Assembly (NCBI GenBank): GCA_965149945.1
Contig: CBCTTQ010000025.1
Span: 1-27,718 of the forward strand
Direction: 5' to 3'
Origin: JAHZFN01 sp965149945
GTDB lineage: Bacteria; Bacillota; Dehalobacteriia; UBA4068; UBA4997
DNA length: 27,718 bases
Below the pieces are notes generated by a model. The model was not told the DNA's origin. It worked only from the letters and a program-made list of their open reading frames with translations, and made no database searches. Position 1 is the first letter of the stretch; every line of letters begins with the position of its first letter. Of the stretch, positions 15,876 to 22,303 are shown piece after piece. Made by a program: the position numbers and the translations under genes.

Positions 15876-15904
15876 TTTATAGAATCAATTTCCTTGCTTG
15901 ACAA
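15876..15904 (-). promoter_or_regulatory. Promoter of the hflX-PHP-addB-addA operon
   Basis: On the minus strand TTGTCA (15899-15904), 17 bases, then TATAAA (15876-15881). The start of transcription would be about 10 bases before GGGGAGG of hflX, so the leader is very short. The -35 box lies inside an inverted repeat. Confidence 0.66.
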
Positions 15905-15909
15905 GGAAA
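15889..15909. promoter_or_regulatory. Inverted repeat over the -35 box of the hflX operon
   Basis: Perfect 8-base arms TTTCCTTG (15889-15896) and CAAGGAAA (15902-15909) flank 5 bases. The repeat covers the -35 hexamer, the position of a repressor site. It is too short in spacing and U-poor to be a terminator. It does not match the LexA/DinR box of Bacillota (CGAAC-N4-GTTCG). Confidence 0.45.
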
Positions 15910-15922
15910 GGCTGAAAGAAAT

Positions 15923-15957
15923 AATAAAGTGAGAAGCCAAAAACTTCTCACTTTATT
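15923..15957 (-). terminator. Terminator after the ZIP transporter gene
   Basis: A perfect 14-bp stem has arms 15923-15936 and 15944-15957, loop CCAAAAA. It lies about 60 bases past the ZIP stop codon and before the hflX promoter, and separates the two minus-strand units. Confidence 0.82.
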
Positions 15958-16016
15958 TTACCATACTCAGTTATTTTAATCCATTCCTTTTCTACAGAAT
16001 TCCGAAGAGAATCCGT

Positions 16017-16745
16017 TTATTCCATGGAAGTAATAACAAACATCAATAAAAATCCTAAAAAGAAACCGATATTAGCCCATGTAGGATCATTTTTATGTCC
16101 TTCGGGGATCAATTCATCACTGACAATATACAACATCGAACCAGCGGAAAATCCCATGGAAATCGACAAAAAACCTCCGGACATATTGGAAAAACCTAAA
16201 CTGACAGCAGTACCCACTAAAGTAAACAATCCCACCGCCAAAGAAATCAACAAAATGTAGGCAGGATTCAGCTTGGCCAATTTTAACGGCGCCCCGATGC
16301 TGATTCCTTCCGGTACATTATGCAACGCAATAGCTAACGCAAAAGTTAATCCCAATTCCGGAGCCACCTCATAACCGGCGCCTAACGCAAACCCTTCCGG
16401 CAAGTTATGCAATGCCACACTGGCCGCGATAAATAAACCGATTTTTAAATAATTTTCATCTACCTGCCGATTTTCAAAATGATGATGAGCAAAAAAACAT
16501 TTATCGATGAGCATCATAAACAAAACACCCAGCAAAATTCCGAATCCGCATTGCCAAATAGTTCCGCATTCCAACGCTACCGGCAATAAATCAAAGGTAG
16601 ACATGGTCAACATAATGCCGGCGGCAAATCCCAAAATCGCGGCCAACATTTTCGGTGAAATTCGACGAAAGCAAAGAGCCGCCACTGATCCTAATACAAT
16701 AAACAGCCCACTGCACAAACTGGACCAAATTAAATTCAAGTTCAC
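16017..16745 (-). CDS. ZIP family divalent metal transporter (ZupT-like)
   Basis: This 242-residue inner-membrane protein has about eight hydrophobic helices and the two ZIP signature motifs: ALHNLPEG (His113, Glu117) in helix IV and ALHNVPEG (His142, Glu146) in helix V. Together these form the binuclear metal site. A short cytoplasmic loop with AHHHFENR near residue 86 is the usual variable His-rich loop. ZIP proteins import Zn2+, Fe2+ or Mn2+; the specificity cannot be read here. The start is GTG at 16745, with GGGAGATG about 10 bases before it. It is a single-gene unit with its own promoter (16786-16814) and terminator. I see no clear Zur box. Confidence 0.92.
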   Translation of the reverse strand: MNLNLIWSSLCSGLFIVLGSVAALCFRRISPKMLAAILGFAAGIMLTMSTFDLLPVALECGTIWQCGFGILLGVLFMMLIDKCFFAHHHFENRQVDENYLKIGLFIAASVALHNLPEGFALGAGYEVAPELGLTFALAIALHNVPEGISIGAPLKLAKLNPAYILLISLAVGLFTLVGTAVSLGFSNMSGGFLSISMGFSAGSMLYIVSDELIPEGHKNDPTWANIGFFLGFLLMFVITSME

Positions 16746-16785
16746 TTTTTTTCATCTCCCGTGCTATTTTCTTCCATTCTTTCCA

Positions 16786-16814
16786 ATTATATCACACGGC
16801 AGAAACTCTGTAAA
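16786..16814 (-). promoter_or_regulatory. Promoter of the ZIP transporter gene
   Basis: On the minus strand TTTACA (16809-16814), 17-base spacer, TATAAT (16786-16791), about 40 bases before the GTG start. Confidence 0.62.
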
Positions 16815-16909
16815 ATAAACACAGAATTATATGTTTATATTTCAATCGCCTATTTTTAAATGATTTTTTTGCAAAATTTCTTTTATGAAATCCTTTCCGA
16901 TTTTTATAA

Positions 16910-17098
16910 TCAAGTGCTTTCTTCTTCATCTTTCTCCCGTTTCCAGTGGATGTATTCCATCAACCCAATGCCAAACAAATAGCCCCAAACAAGCAGCGCC
17001 ATAGCGCCTAAAGCAGATATTACACCACCGACAAATAAACAAAAAACAGCAGGAAATATCAAAACGATCGCACCGATTATCAGTAAAAAAAGCGCCAT
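16910..17098 (-). CDS. Small two-helix membrane protein
   Basis: A 62-residue protein, MALFLLIIGAIVLIFPAVFC, with a second hydrophobic segment (VISALGAMALLVWGYLFGIG) and then a charged tail (HWKREKDEEEST). It probably forms a helical hairpin in the membrane with both ends on the cytoplasmic side. The ATG at 17098 has a good AGGTGATC ribosome site. It lies between iscS (whose terminator is at 17241-17264) and the ZIP gene with no clear promoter. I do not recognise a family. Confidence 0.66.
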   Translation of the reverse strand: MALFLLIIGAIVLIFPAVFCLFVGGVISALGAMALLVWGYLFGIGLMEYIHWKREKDEEEST

Positions 17099-17240
17099 TT
17101 GATCACCTCATTCTTTTCTTGCTATACCATATGCGTCCAAAAAAAGAAAGGGAATCAAAAAAACAATTTCAGTCAATTTCAATTCAATAAAATTTTCATT
17201 TAAAGATAAATCAAATTAAATTTATTCGCACAAAAGCCAT

Positions 17241-17264
17241 AAAAAAAGAGTGCTTAACGCACCC
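17241..17264 (-). terminator. Terminator overlapping the iscS stop codon
   Basis: On the minus strand GGGTGC pairs with GCACTC (one G-T pair) around a 5-base loop, followed by seven T (17241-17247). The 5' arm lies in the last codons of the cysteine desulfurase gene and the stop is in the loop. Confidence 0.77.
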
Positions 17265-18429
17265 CCTTCTTTTTTCTTTGATAGAGTGTTTCCGCCTCCA
17301 AAAGCAATTCTCTTTTTTCTTGCAATACGAATAACACCCGATCCAACTGTTTTTTGGTATGACAAGGCGCTAATGTCAAACGTAACGCGCCACGCGTCCA
17401 TTCTTCTGCCAAACCCATAGCTTTCAGTACATGAGAACTTTCCGAAGAATCAGAATGGCAGGCAGATCCGGTACTGACCGCGATTCCTTCACTATCCAAT
17501 AACAACAACATTGAAAGTCCATCGATCTCCTTGAGGCTGAAGTGAATGTTGTTGGGTAACCTTCGCGAACGGCTGCCGTTGATCCGTACATCGGCGCCAA
17601 AGATATGTTCCAAACAATCAAAAAAATACTCTCTTAATTCAGTTAAATGAGCAGCGGCAGATGGCCATTCCAGAGCGGTTTTGACCGCGGCGGCGCCAAA
17701 TCCGACAATCCCCGGTAAATTTTCCGTCCCGCTGCGCAGATTATTTTCCTGGCCGCCGCCAAATAAAATAGGCGACAACGGCGTTCCCTTTCGACAGTAC
17801 AGAGCGCCGACTCCTTTCGGCCCGTTGATTTTATGAGAGGAACAAGTCAAAAAATCGCAGGGAATCTCTCGTACATCAACTCGAATTTTTCCCAAAGATT
17901 GTACCGCGTCCACATGAAAAGGGATTCCCCATTTCCGGGCAATTTGACCGATCTCCGCTACCGGTTGAATAGTACCTACTTCATTATTACCGTGCATCAC
18001 CGAAATAAAAATAGTATCAGGACAAATTGCTTTCTCGAAATCTCTCACACTGACCAGCCCTTCGCTGTTCACCGGTAAATAGGTGACGCGAAATCCTCGC
18101 TTTTCTAATTCACGACAACTTGCTAAAACCGCTTGATGTTCAATGGCGGTAGTAATGAGATGCCCCTTTTCATAACGATTAGCGATACCGAAAATCGCTA
18201 AATTATCAGCTTCCGTACCACCGGAAGTGAAAAAAATTTCCGATGGTTCCCCATGAATCAGTGTCGCTACCTGTTCCCTTGCCTGATCCAGCATTTTTTT
18301 TGCTTGTCGTCCAAAGAAATGAATACTTGATGGATTGCCAAAATCCTGCTCCATACACCGTACCATTTCCCGAACTGCTTCCGGGAAAACCCGAGTAGTA
18401 GCGCTGTTATCCAAATAGATTCTTTCCAA
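17254..18429 (-). CDS. iscS: Cysteine desulfurase (NifS/IscS type)
   Basis: This PLP enzyme takes sulfur from L-cysteine, giving alanine and an enzyme persulfide for Fe-S cluster and thiolated-RNA synthesis. It starts (M)ERIYLDNSATT, has SGGTEADNLA and TAIEHQAVL in the cofactor pocket, SSHKINGPKG with the PLP lysine, and the mobile-loop cysteine in STGSACHSDS (about residue 324). Length (about 391) and loop type fit the group I NifS/IscS class. The start is TTG: 18429 gives the usual family N-terminus, while TTG 18435 is closer (4 bases) to GAGGAG and would add two residues. It follows the Rrf2 regulator by about 25 bases and is surely co-transcribed. No IscU scaffold or tRNA thiolase follows; a terminator overlaps the stop codon. 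Confidence 0.95.
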   Translation of the reverse strand: MERIYLDNSATTRVFPEAVREMVRCMEQDFGNPSSIHFFGRQAKKMLDQAREQVATLIHGEPSEIFFTSGGTEADNLAIFGIANRYEKGHLITTAIEHQAVLASCRELEKRGFRVTYLPVNSEGLVSVRDFEKAICPDTIFISVMHGNNEVGTIQPVAEIGQIARKWGIPFHVDAVQSLGKIRVDVREIPCDFLTCSSHKINGPKGVGALYCRKGTPLSPILFGGGQENNLRSGTENLPGIVGFGAAAVKTALEWPSAAAHLTELREYFFDCLEHIFGADVRINGSRSRRLPNNIHFSLKEIDGLSMLLLLDSEGIAVSTGSACHSDSSESSHVLKAMGLAEEWTRGALRLTLAPCHTKKQLDRVLFVLQEKRELLLEAETLYQRKKKGVR

Positions 18430-18453
18430 AGGCAACCATCTCCTCGTTCCTGT

Positions 18454-18906
18454 TTATTTTTTTCTGTTGACACAGGAAGGAAACTCTTGGCACTCTTGCT
18501 CTTTGGCAATCAAATATGCCAGCGTGTAAGAATCCAGCACTTCCGCGACCTTACTGGTGACTTCTTCCCAAACCAATCGCGTAGCACACCCTTCGTATCT
18601 TCCGCATTCATCAGGCAGATCTTCACTGACACAGCCTACAATAGCCAAAGGTCCTTCCAAAGCACGAAACACCGCGCCGACGGTAATATCTTCAGGAGGC
18701 AAAGCCAGAGAATAACCGCCCTGTGCGCCTCGCACACTTTTTACCAAATTGCTTTTTTTCAAACTCATCATCAATTGTTCCAAATATCCTTCGGAAATTC
18801 CTTGCCGCTTGGCAACTGCACTCAAGGTCACAGGTTTTCCCTGATAGTTTGATGCCAAATCCAGCATTGCCCGCAGGCCATATCGACCTTTTGTTGATAT
18901 ATTCAT
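18454..18906 (-). CDS. Rrf2 family regulator, IscR-like with three cysteines
   Basis: This 150-residue Rrf2 winged-helix regulator starts MNISTKGRYGLRAML and has the recognition region GISEGYLEQLMMSLKKSNLV and RGAQGGYSLAL. Cys92, Cys101 and Cys107 match in number and place the three ligands of the [2Fe-2S] cluster in IscR (92, 98, 104), although the first spacing is longer (8 instead of 5). It therefore probably senses Fe-S supply and represses its own operon with iscS. A CymR-type cysteine sensor is the alternative, but CymR lacks these cysteines. The ATG at 18906 is chosen over an upstream TTG because GAGGTG sits 5 bases before it. Its promoter carries a palindrome over the -10. Confidence 0.93.
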   Translation of the reverse strand: MNISTKGRYGLRAMLDLASNYQGKPVTLSAVAKRQGISEGYLEQLMMSLKKSNLVKSVRGAQGGYSLALPPEDITVGAVFRALEGPLAIVGCVSEDLPDECGRYEGCATRLVWEEVTSKVAEVLDSYTLAYLIAKEQECQEFPSCVNRKK

Positions 18907-18927
18907 CTTGCACCTCAAAACAATAAT

Positions 18928-18959
18928 GGAATCCCACTAAGATTAATTCCTAGTATTCC
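18928..18959. promoter_or_regulatory. Second dyad in the rrf2 leader (GGAAT/ATTCC)
   Basis: GGAAT (18928-18932) and ATTCC (18955-18959) enclose a region with further imperfect symmetry (ACTAAGA against TAGGAAT). It lies between the transcription start and the rrf2 ATG. It may be an additional operator or an RNA element. Confidence 0.3.
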
Positions 18960-18968
18960 ACTTTATTT

Positions 18969-18983
18969 TATACTATTAGTATA
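18969..18983. promoter_or_regulatory. Palindromic operator over the rrf2-iscS -10 box
   Basis: TATACTATTAGTATA is a perfect 15-base palindrome whose right end is the -10 hexamer. A dimeric repressor here would block initiation, consistent with autoregulation by the Rrf2 protein. Confidence 0.5.
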
Positions 18984-19006
18984 AAACCGAAAATTTTTTC
19001 TGTCAA
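18978..19006 (-). promoter_or_regulatory. Promoter of the rrf2-iscS operon
   Basis: On the minus strand a perfect TTGACA (19001-19006), 17-base spacer and TATACT (18978-18983). The start would be about 65 bases before the rrf2 ATG. Confidence 0.85.
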
Positions 19007-19053
19007 GTCAAAAGGCCGATGTAGAATCCTTTCATCCTTATTCTATGAACTGA

Positions 19054-19293
19054 TTAAGAAAATGTGTATGTTTTCAATCATTTTTCAATGTTTTTCATCA
19101 TATTAAGAAGCAATATTTCATACAAAAACCGCCGGTTAAATCGAAAAACAGTGTTTATCCCTATGCCATAAAAGCAGGAAGCGAGCCGGTGGCTGCCTAT
19201 TTCACCAAATCCCTTAGAAACAGAAAAAGCGCCTTTTTATCAAAACAAGAGACTAAAAAATATCCGCCTTTCAACAGCGTTTTTTCTTTATAA
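19054..19293 (+). other. Gap upstream of rrf2 with an 80-codon open frame of unknown meaning
   Basis: Between the rrf2 promoter and the MerR terminator there is no recognisable gene. One plus-strand frame stays open for 80 codons (including YPYAIKAGSEPVAAYFTKSL) but has no start codon with a ribosome site. The opposite strand also has a partly open frame. It may be the remnant of a lost gene or chance; I cannot match it to a family. Confidence 0.2.
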
Positions 19294-19392
19294 CAATTCA
19301 GTGAAAGCTTTACGGATCCTGATTTTGTCTGCAAAGATACGTTCTATTTTTGCAAGTAACAGCTTACACACCGCAGGAGAGAAATCCAAGAT

Positions 19393-19423
19393 AAAAAAAG
19401 CGTATACCCCAGCGGATACACGC
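19393..19423 (-). terminator. Terminator after the MerR regulator gene
   Basis: On the minus strand GCGTGTATCC pairs with GGGTATACGC over 10 bases (two G-T pairs), 4-base loop, then seven T (19393-19399). Confidence 0.82.
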
Positions 19424-19441
19424 GCTTTCTATTATACTTTT

Positions 19442-19834
19442 TCAGGGAATCAAATTACTCACATACGGGCGTTTTCCGGAAAGAACATCATCATAAAATT
19501 CCTGTTTCCAGTTAATATACGCAACACTGTTTTCTAATTCTTTGATAGAAACGCGCAACGATTCCTGTTTCCTTGCCAACATTTCTTTACGCTGAGGAAT
19601 CGTAGCCGCTCCTTGTAAACACAAGTCAAGATATTCCTTCATTTCTTGGATACTCATACCGCATTTTTTCAGACAAGTCAAATCTTTAATCCATTTTACA
19701 TCGTGCTCGTCAAAGATACGCCTGTTGTTGCTGTCCCGTTTTACATTGGGAACAAGTCCCTTGTTGCAATAAAATTTCAAGGTCTGATAAGTCATATTCA
19801 GTTCTCGACAGACCTGCATCATCGTATAAATCAT
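19442..19834 (-). CDS. MerR family transcriptional regulator
   Basis: This 130-residue MerR-type regulator has an N-terminal winged helix (MQVCRELNMTYQTLKFYCNK, then GLVPNVKRDSNNRRIFDEHD) and a helical region WIKDLTCLKKCGMSIQEMKE, followed by a long dimerisation coiled coil (RKEMLARKQESLRVSIKELE). The sequence is closest to the small-molecule-sensing YyaN/AdhR-like group. The canonical metal-binding cysteines of MerR or CueR are absent from the C-terminus. The ATG at 19834 follows AGGAGG. It is divergent from the flavoprotein gene; the shared 150-base gap contains a promoter with a 19-base spacer, the hallmark of MerR-activated promoters. It therefore probably activates that reductase under redox or electrophile stress (inference). 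Confidence 0.92.
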   Translation of the reverse strand: MIYTMMQVCRELNMTYQTLKFYCNKGLVPNVKRDSNNRRIFDEHDVKWIKDLTCLKKCGMSIQEMKEYLDLCLQGAATIPQRKEMLARKQESLRVSIKELENSVAYINWKQEFYDDVLSGKRPYVSNLIP

Positions 19835-19876
19835 ATCATCCTCCTAACGTATTCACAAAAATATGATAAAAAAACC

Positions 19877-19907
19877 TTGACCGATAGTAACAACCGGATA
19901 ATATAAT
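19877..19907 (+). promoter_or_regulatory. Long-spacer (19-bp) MerR-type promoter of the flavoprotein gene
   Basis: TTGACC (19877-19882) and TATAAT (19902-19907) are 19 bases apart. MerR regulators activate promoters with 19-20 base spacers by twisting the DNA. On the other strand TTGTTA and TATCAT are also 19 apart and could serve merR. Confidence 0.62.
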
Positions 19908-19984
19908 AGAAAATAGAAAGCAGTTGTACGAATCGAATTATAGCACAAAAAAAACTAATACGCAATGAAAGGAAATGATGGTAA

Positions 19985-20602
19985 ATGAAAGTATTGCTTG
20001 TGAATGGCAGCTCCCGAAAGAACGGTTGTACCAATGTGGCACTATCTGAAGTAAAACGAGCTTTGCAGGAAGAAAATATTGAAACCGAACAATTTTTTAT
20101 TGGTAATGAAGCTCTGCCGGATTGTATTGCCTGCCGAAAATGTAAGGAAACAGGAAGTTGTATTTTTCATGATATTGTAAACGAATTTGTGGAAAAGGCA
20201 AGATCCGCGGATGGTTTTGTCTTTGGCTCTCCCGTATATTTCGCCCATCCCAGCGGACGACTCCTGAGTTTTATGGATCGGGCGTTTTACTCCGGAGGAG
20301 ATGCCTTTGCTTATAAACCCGCCGCCGCGGTGCTGAGCGCAAGGCGAGCCGGTACAACAGCATCTTTTGATGTTATTAATAAGTATTTTACAATTTGCTC
20401 TATGCCGGTGGTATCCTCCACCTACTGGAACCATGTATACGGCCAACAACCAGAGCAAGTTGCCGAGGATAAAGAAGGATTGATGACCATGTATAACATC
20501 GGCAAGAATATGGCATGGCTGCTGAAATGTCTGGTCCTTGGAAAACAAAACGGGCTGCGCCATCCGGAAAACCCAAAGGTACTGACCAACTTTGTGCGAT
20601 AA
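19985..20602 (+). CDS. Flavodoxin-fold NADPH-dependent FMN reductase, iron-sulfur flavoprotein-like
   Basis: This is a 205-residue cytoplasmic flavoprotein. The FMN phosphate loop is GSSRKNGCTN (8-17), and GSPVYFAHPSG near residue 82 is the second FMN loop. Cysteines 47, 50, 53 and 59 (DCIACRKCKETGSC) have the C-x2-C-x2-C-x5-C spacing of the 4Fe-4S motif in archaeal and clostridial iron-sulfur flavoproteins. It may therefore carry a cluster and act in electron transfer or detoxifying reduction. The ATG at 19985 gives the expected MKVLLVNGSSR start; AAAGGAAA lies rather far (about 10 bases) upstream. The MerR gene is divergent and a broken gene follows by 83 bases. Confidence 0.9.
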   Translation: MKVLLVNGSSRKNGCTNVALSEVKRALQEENIETEQFFIGNEALPDCIACRKCKETGSCIFHDIVNEFVEKARSADGFVFGSPVYFAHPSGRLLSFMDRAFYSGGDAFAYKPAAAVLSARRAGTTASFDVINKYFTICSMPVVSSTYWNHVYGQQPEQVAEDKEGLMTMYNIGKNMAWLLKCLVLGKQNGLRHPENPKVLTNFVR

Positions 20603-20685
20603 AAAAGACCTATCCCAGGCGCAAAAAACGGGAAATCAAAAAGTATAACCGATAACGAGGTTTTTCCGAAGGAGACAGATGTTTT

Positions 20686-20970
20686 ATGAAAACAATGACC
20701 GTTTATGACCATTATGCCACTGCGGCGGCGCATTTTCAAAAAATCATTCCGGAAGCGAAAAAATATTATTCCGAACAGGTTTTGAGACTTGAGACAGAAG
20801 TATCACCAATCAGCTACAAATCCGAAAGACGATGCCGTCCGTAATGAAAACTGTCAGTCCAATTAAATTATTGATGGCTTGGTGAACAATGTGAGACATG
20901 GTTACCGCGCGATTGCTGAAGCAGCAGATTCCTCCTTCAGAAATCGGAAAACAATCCGACAAAAACAACA
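20686..20970 (+). pseudogene. Broken gene of unknown family downstream of the flavoprotein
   Basis: GAAGGAG followed by an ATG at 20686 starts a 52-residue frame (MKTMTVYDHYATAAAHFQKI ... EVSPISYK) ending at TAA 20842. From about 20816 the +1 frame reads TNPKDDAVRNENCQSN, a stop (20864-20866), then IIDGLVNNVRHGYRAIAEAA and DSSFRNRKTIRQ. The second part looks like coding sequence, so one frameshift and one nonsense change seem to have split one gene of roughly 90-100 codons or more. It runs into a terminator hairpin. I do not recognise the family. Confidence 0.42.
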
Positions 20971-20995
20971 AAAAGCAGGCAAAGCCTGCTTTTTT
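20971..20995. terminator. Bidirectional terminator between the broken gene and panD
   Basis: AAAAGCAGGC (20971-20980) and GCCTGCTTTT (20984-20993) form a 10-bp stem with a 3-base loop, with T tracts on both strands. It serves the plus-strand unit and panD. Confidence 0.85.
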
Positions 20996-21043
20996 ATCTT
21001 ATTAAGAAAACTCTACTACCATAACTCACCGCGCATAAAACTC

Positions 21044-21424
21044 TCAAATCTTTTGACCGACGGTTTCTGTCAAAACGCGTTCGATTTTGTTTTCTCCGTC
21101 TACCAAAACTACTTGAGGATGATGGTTACGCGCTTCTTCTTCTGTCATTCCGGCATAGGCCATAATAATAACAGTATCCCCCGGATGTACCAACAAAGCT
21201 GCCGCTCCATTCATACAAATCATGCCGCTGCCCCGCTCACCTTCAATCACATAGGTAATCAAACGAGCGCCATTATGATTATCGACAACATGAACTTGTT
21301 CATGGGGATAAATACCTACCGCATCCATTAAATCACGATCAATGGTAATGCTGCCCACATAGTCGACATTCGCTTTCGTCACCGTTGCCCGATGAATTTT
21401 AGATTTCAACATATTGAGTATCAT
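21044..21424 (-). CDS. panD: Aspartate 1-decarboxylase (PanD)
   Basis: PanD makes beta-alanine from L-aspartate for pantothenate and coenzyme A synthesis. It is a pyruvoyl enzyme that cuts itself at a Gly-Ser bond. From the ATG at 21424 the protein has 126 residues, starts MILNMLKSKIHRATVTKANV and has Gly24-Ser25 (YVGSITID), exactly the E. coli numbering. The substrate-loop Lys9 and the Tyr and Arg of the active site region (ITYVIEGERGSG, NGAAA) are present. An upstream TTG (21433) would add three residues, but AAGGGG is placed for the ATG. No panB or panC is nearby. A promoter (TTGCAA/TATAAT, 21484-21511) and the terminator at 20971 make it a single-gene unit. Confidence 0.96.
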   Translation of the reverse strand: MILNMLKSKIHRATVTKANVDYVGSITIDRDLMDAVGIYPHEQVHVVDNHNGARLITYVIEGERGSGMICMNGAAALLVHPGDTVIIMAYAGMTEEEARNHHPQVVLVDGENKIERVLTETVGQKI

Positions 21425-21483
21425 TTCCGACAACCCCTTCGTTTTTCGTTACTCTGTGACACTCTTTTTCCTTTAACGCATTT

Positions 21484-21511
21484 ATTATACATGAAATTCG
21501 ATGTTTTGCAA
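21484..21511 (-). promoter_or_regulatory. Promoter of panD
   Basis: On the minus strand TTGCAA (21506-21511), 16-base spacer, perfect TATAAT (21484-21489). Confidence 0.72.
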
Positions 21512-21530
21512 ACACTTTTTAGCAAAAAGA

Positions 21531-21560
21531 TTGATTTTCCAATAAATTTTATGATAAAAT
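21531..21560 (+). promoter_or_regulatory. Promoter of the four-Cys small protein gene
   Basis: TTGATT (21531-21536), 18-base spacer, TAAAAT (21555-21560), just before GAGGTG and the ATG at 21579. This leaves a leader of about 12 bases. Confidence 0.5.
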
Positions 21561-21578
21561 ATTTTTGAGGTGAGAACA

Positions 21579-21842
21579 ATGTCTAAAAAGAAAGAACATC
21601 ATCCGCAGGCAGAATCAAAAGAAATCCTCACCTGTTCCGGATGCAAAAGCTACTGTCCGCTGACCAACCCTTCCTGCGGAATCGGCGAACAAACCGCCAT
21701 CGCTAAGGGAATTCCTCACAAACCGGTCTCCAACAAAAGAAATAGGAACCCCGTCGTTACCGATTACGATGCGATTCGTCCAGAAAAAGGTGACAAATTT
21801 ATCTATGAGAAAATCACTCAGGATGATGTTCCTTGGCACTAA
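21579..21842 (+). CDS. Small four-cysteine protein of unknown function
   Basis: This 87-residue hydrophilic protein starts MSKKKEHHPQAESKEI and has one dense cysteine cluster, CSGCKSYCPLTNPSCGIG (C-x2-C-x3-C-x6-C), near residues 20-34. The rest is basic with several Pro and Asp (NPVVTDYDAIRP, QDDVPWH). The cluster could bind zinc or an Fe-S centre. The ATG at 21579 is chosen because GAGGTG is 6 bases upstream; a GTG nine bases earlier is part of that site. It has its own promoter and a UUCG-loop terminator and lies between panD and the feo operon. I do not recognise a named family. Confidence 0.72.
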   Translation: MSKKKEHHPQAESKEILTCSGCKSYCPLTNPSCGIGEQTAIAKGIPHKPVSNKRNRNPVVTDYDAIRPEKGDKFIYEKITQDDVPWH

Positions 21843-21856
21843 GAACAATCTCTTTG

Positions 21857-21884
21857 CCCTACGCTTCGGCGTAGGGTCTTTTTT
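21857..21884 (+). terminator. Terminator with a UUCG tetraloop
   Basis: CCCTACGC (21857-21864), loop TTCG, GCGTAGGG (21869-21876), then TCTTTTTT. A compact, strong intrinsic terminator 14 bases after the four-Cys protein gene. Confidence 0.9.
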
Positions 21885-21970
21885 ATCCTCTGCTCTAATG
21901 TCAATCTTTCCTATTTTTTGTTACTCTTTTACCCTTTCTTAAACAAGAAAGAATATTTATCAATAGATGA

Positions 21971-21999
21971 TTGAATTCTACTTAGTGATATAGTATACT
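21971..21999 (+). promoter_or_regulatory. Promoter of the feoAB operon
   Basis: TTGAAT (21971-21976), 17-base spacer, TATACT (21994-21999). The start would be near 22006, inside the inverted repeat listed next. The -10 is also in a 14-base palindrome, TATAGTATACTATA (21989-22002). Confidence 0.72.
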
Positions 22000-22005
22000 A
22001 TAAAG

Positions 22006-22023
22006 AGTTAGATTTGTCTAACT
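22006..22023. promoter_or_regulatory. DtxR/IdeR-like operator at the feoAB start site
   Basis: Arms AGTTAGA and TCTAACT flank TTTG. The TTAG...CTAA core with this spacing resembles DtxR-family iron-regulator sites (known form TTAGGTTAGCCTAACCTAA). Sitting on the transcription start, it would let an iron-loaded repressor close feoAB. The regulator gene is not in this window. Confidence 0.5.
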
Positions 22024-22075
22024 TGATGAATCGCGACAAACTTTTCGAAATCGAATAAAAAAGGAGCATCGTTTC

Positions 22076-22300
22076 ATGAAATTATCGGAGTTATCCATCG
22101 GCGCCTCTGCCAAAATTATCACTGTAGGCGGAGAAGGCGCTTTGCGAGATCGTTTTTTAGATATGGGACTGACACCCAAAACCAAAGTAAAGGTGATGAA
22201 AAAAGCTCCCTTAGGTGACCCCATCGAAATCAACCTGCGTAATTATGAATTGACATTGCGTGTTGCTGATGCAGAAAAAATTGAAGTAGAGGAGATTTAA
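22076..22300 (+). CDS. feoA: Ferrous iron transport protein A (FeoA)
   Basis: FeoA is a 74-residue SH3-fold cytoplasmic protein needed for FeoB function. It has the family pattern MKLSELSIGASAKI...LRDRFLDMGLTPKTKVKVMK, then APLGDPIEINLRNYELTLRV. The ATG has AAGGAG 9 bases before it. It is first in the operon, and feoB begins 3 bases after its stop codon. Confidence 0.95.
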   Translation: MKLSELSIGASAKIITVGGEGALRDRFLDMGLTPKTKVKVMKKAPLGDPIEINLRNYELTLRVADAEKIEVEEI

Positions 22301-22303
22301 TCT

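Noticed and set aside
15889..15909. The hflX inverted repeat as a LexA box or terminator
   Set aside because: The arms do not match the Bacillota SOS box, and there is no U-tract.
19054..19293. An 80-codon open frame upstream of rrf2
   Set aside because: No start codon with a ribosome site and no recognisable motif; the other strand is partly open too, so I list it only as unexplained sequence.
20879..21331. A 150-codon frame running from the broken gene into panD
   Set aside because: Its 3' half is antisense to panD and crosses a terminator hairpin; only its first part looks like decayed coding sequence.
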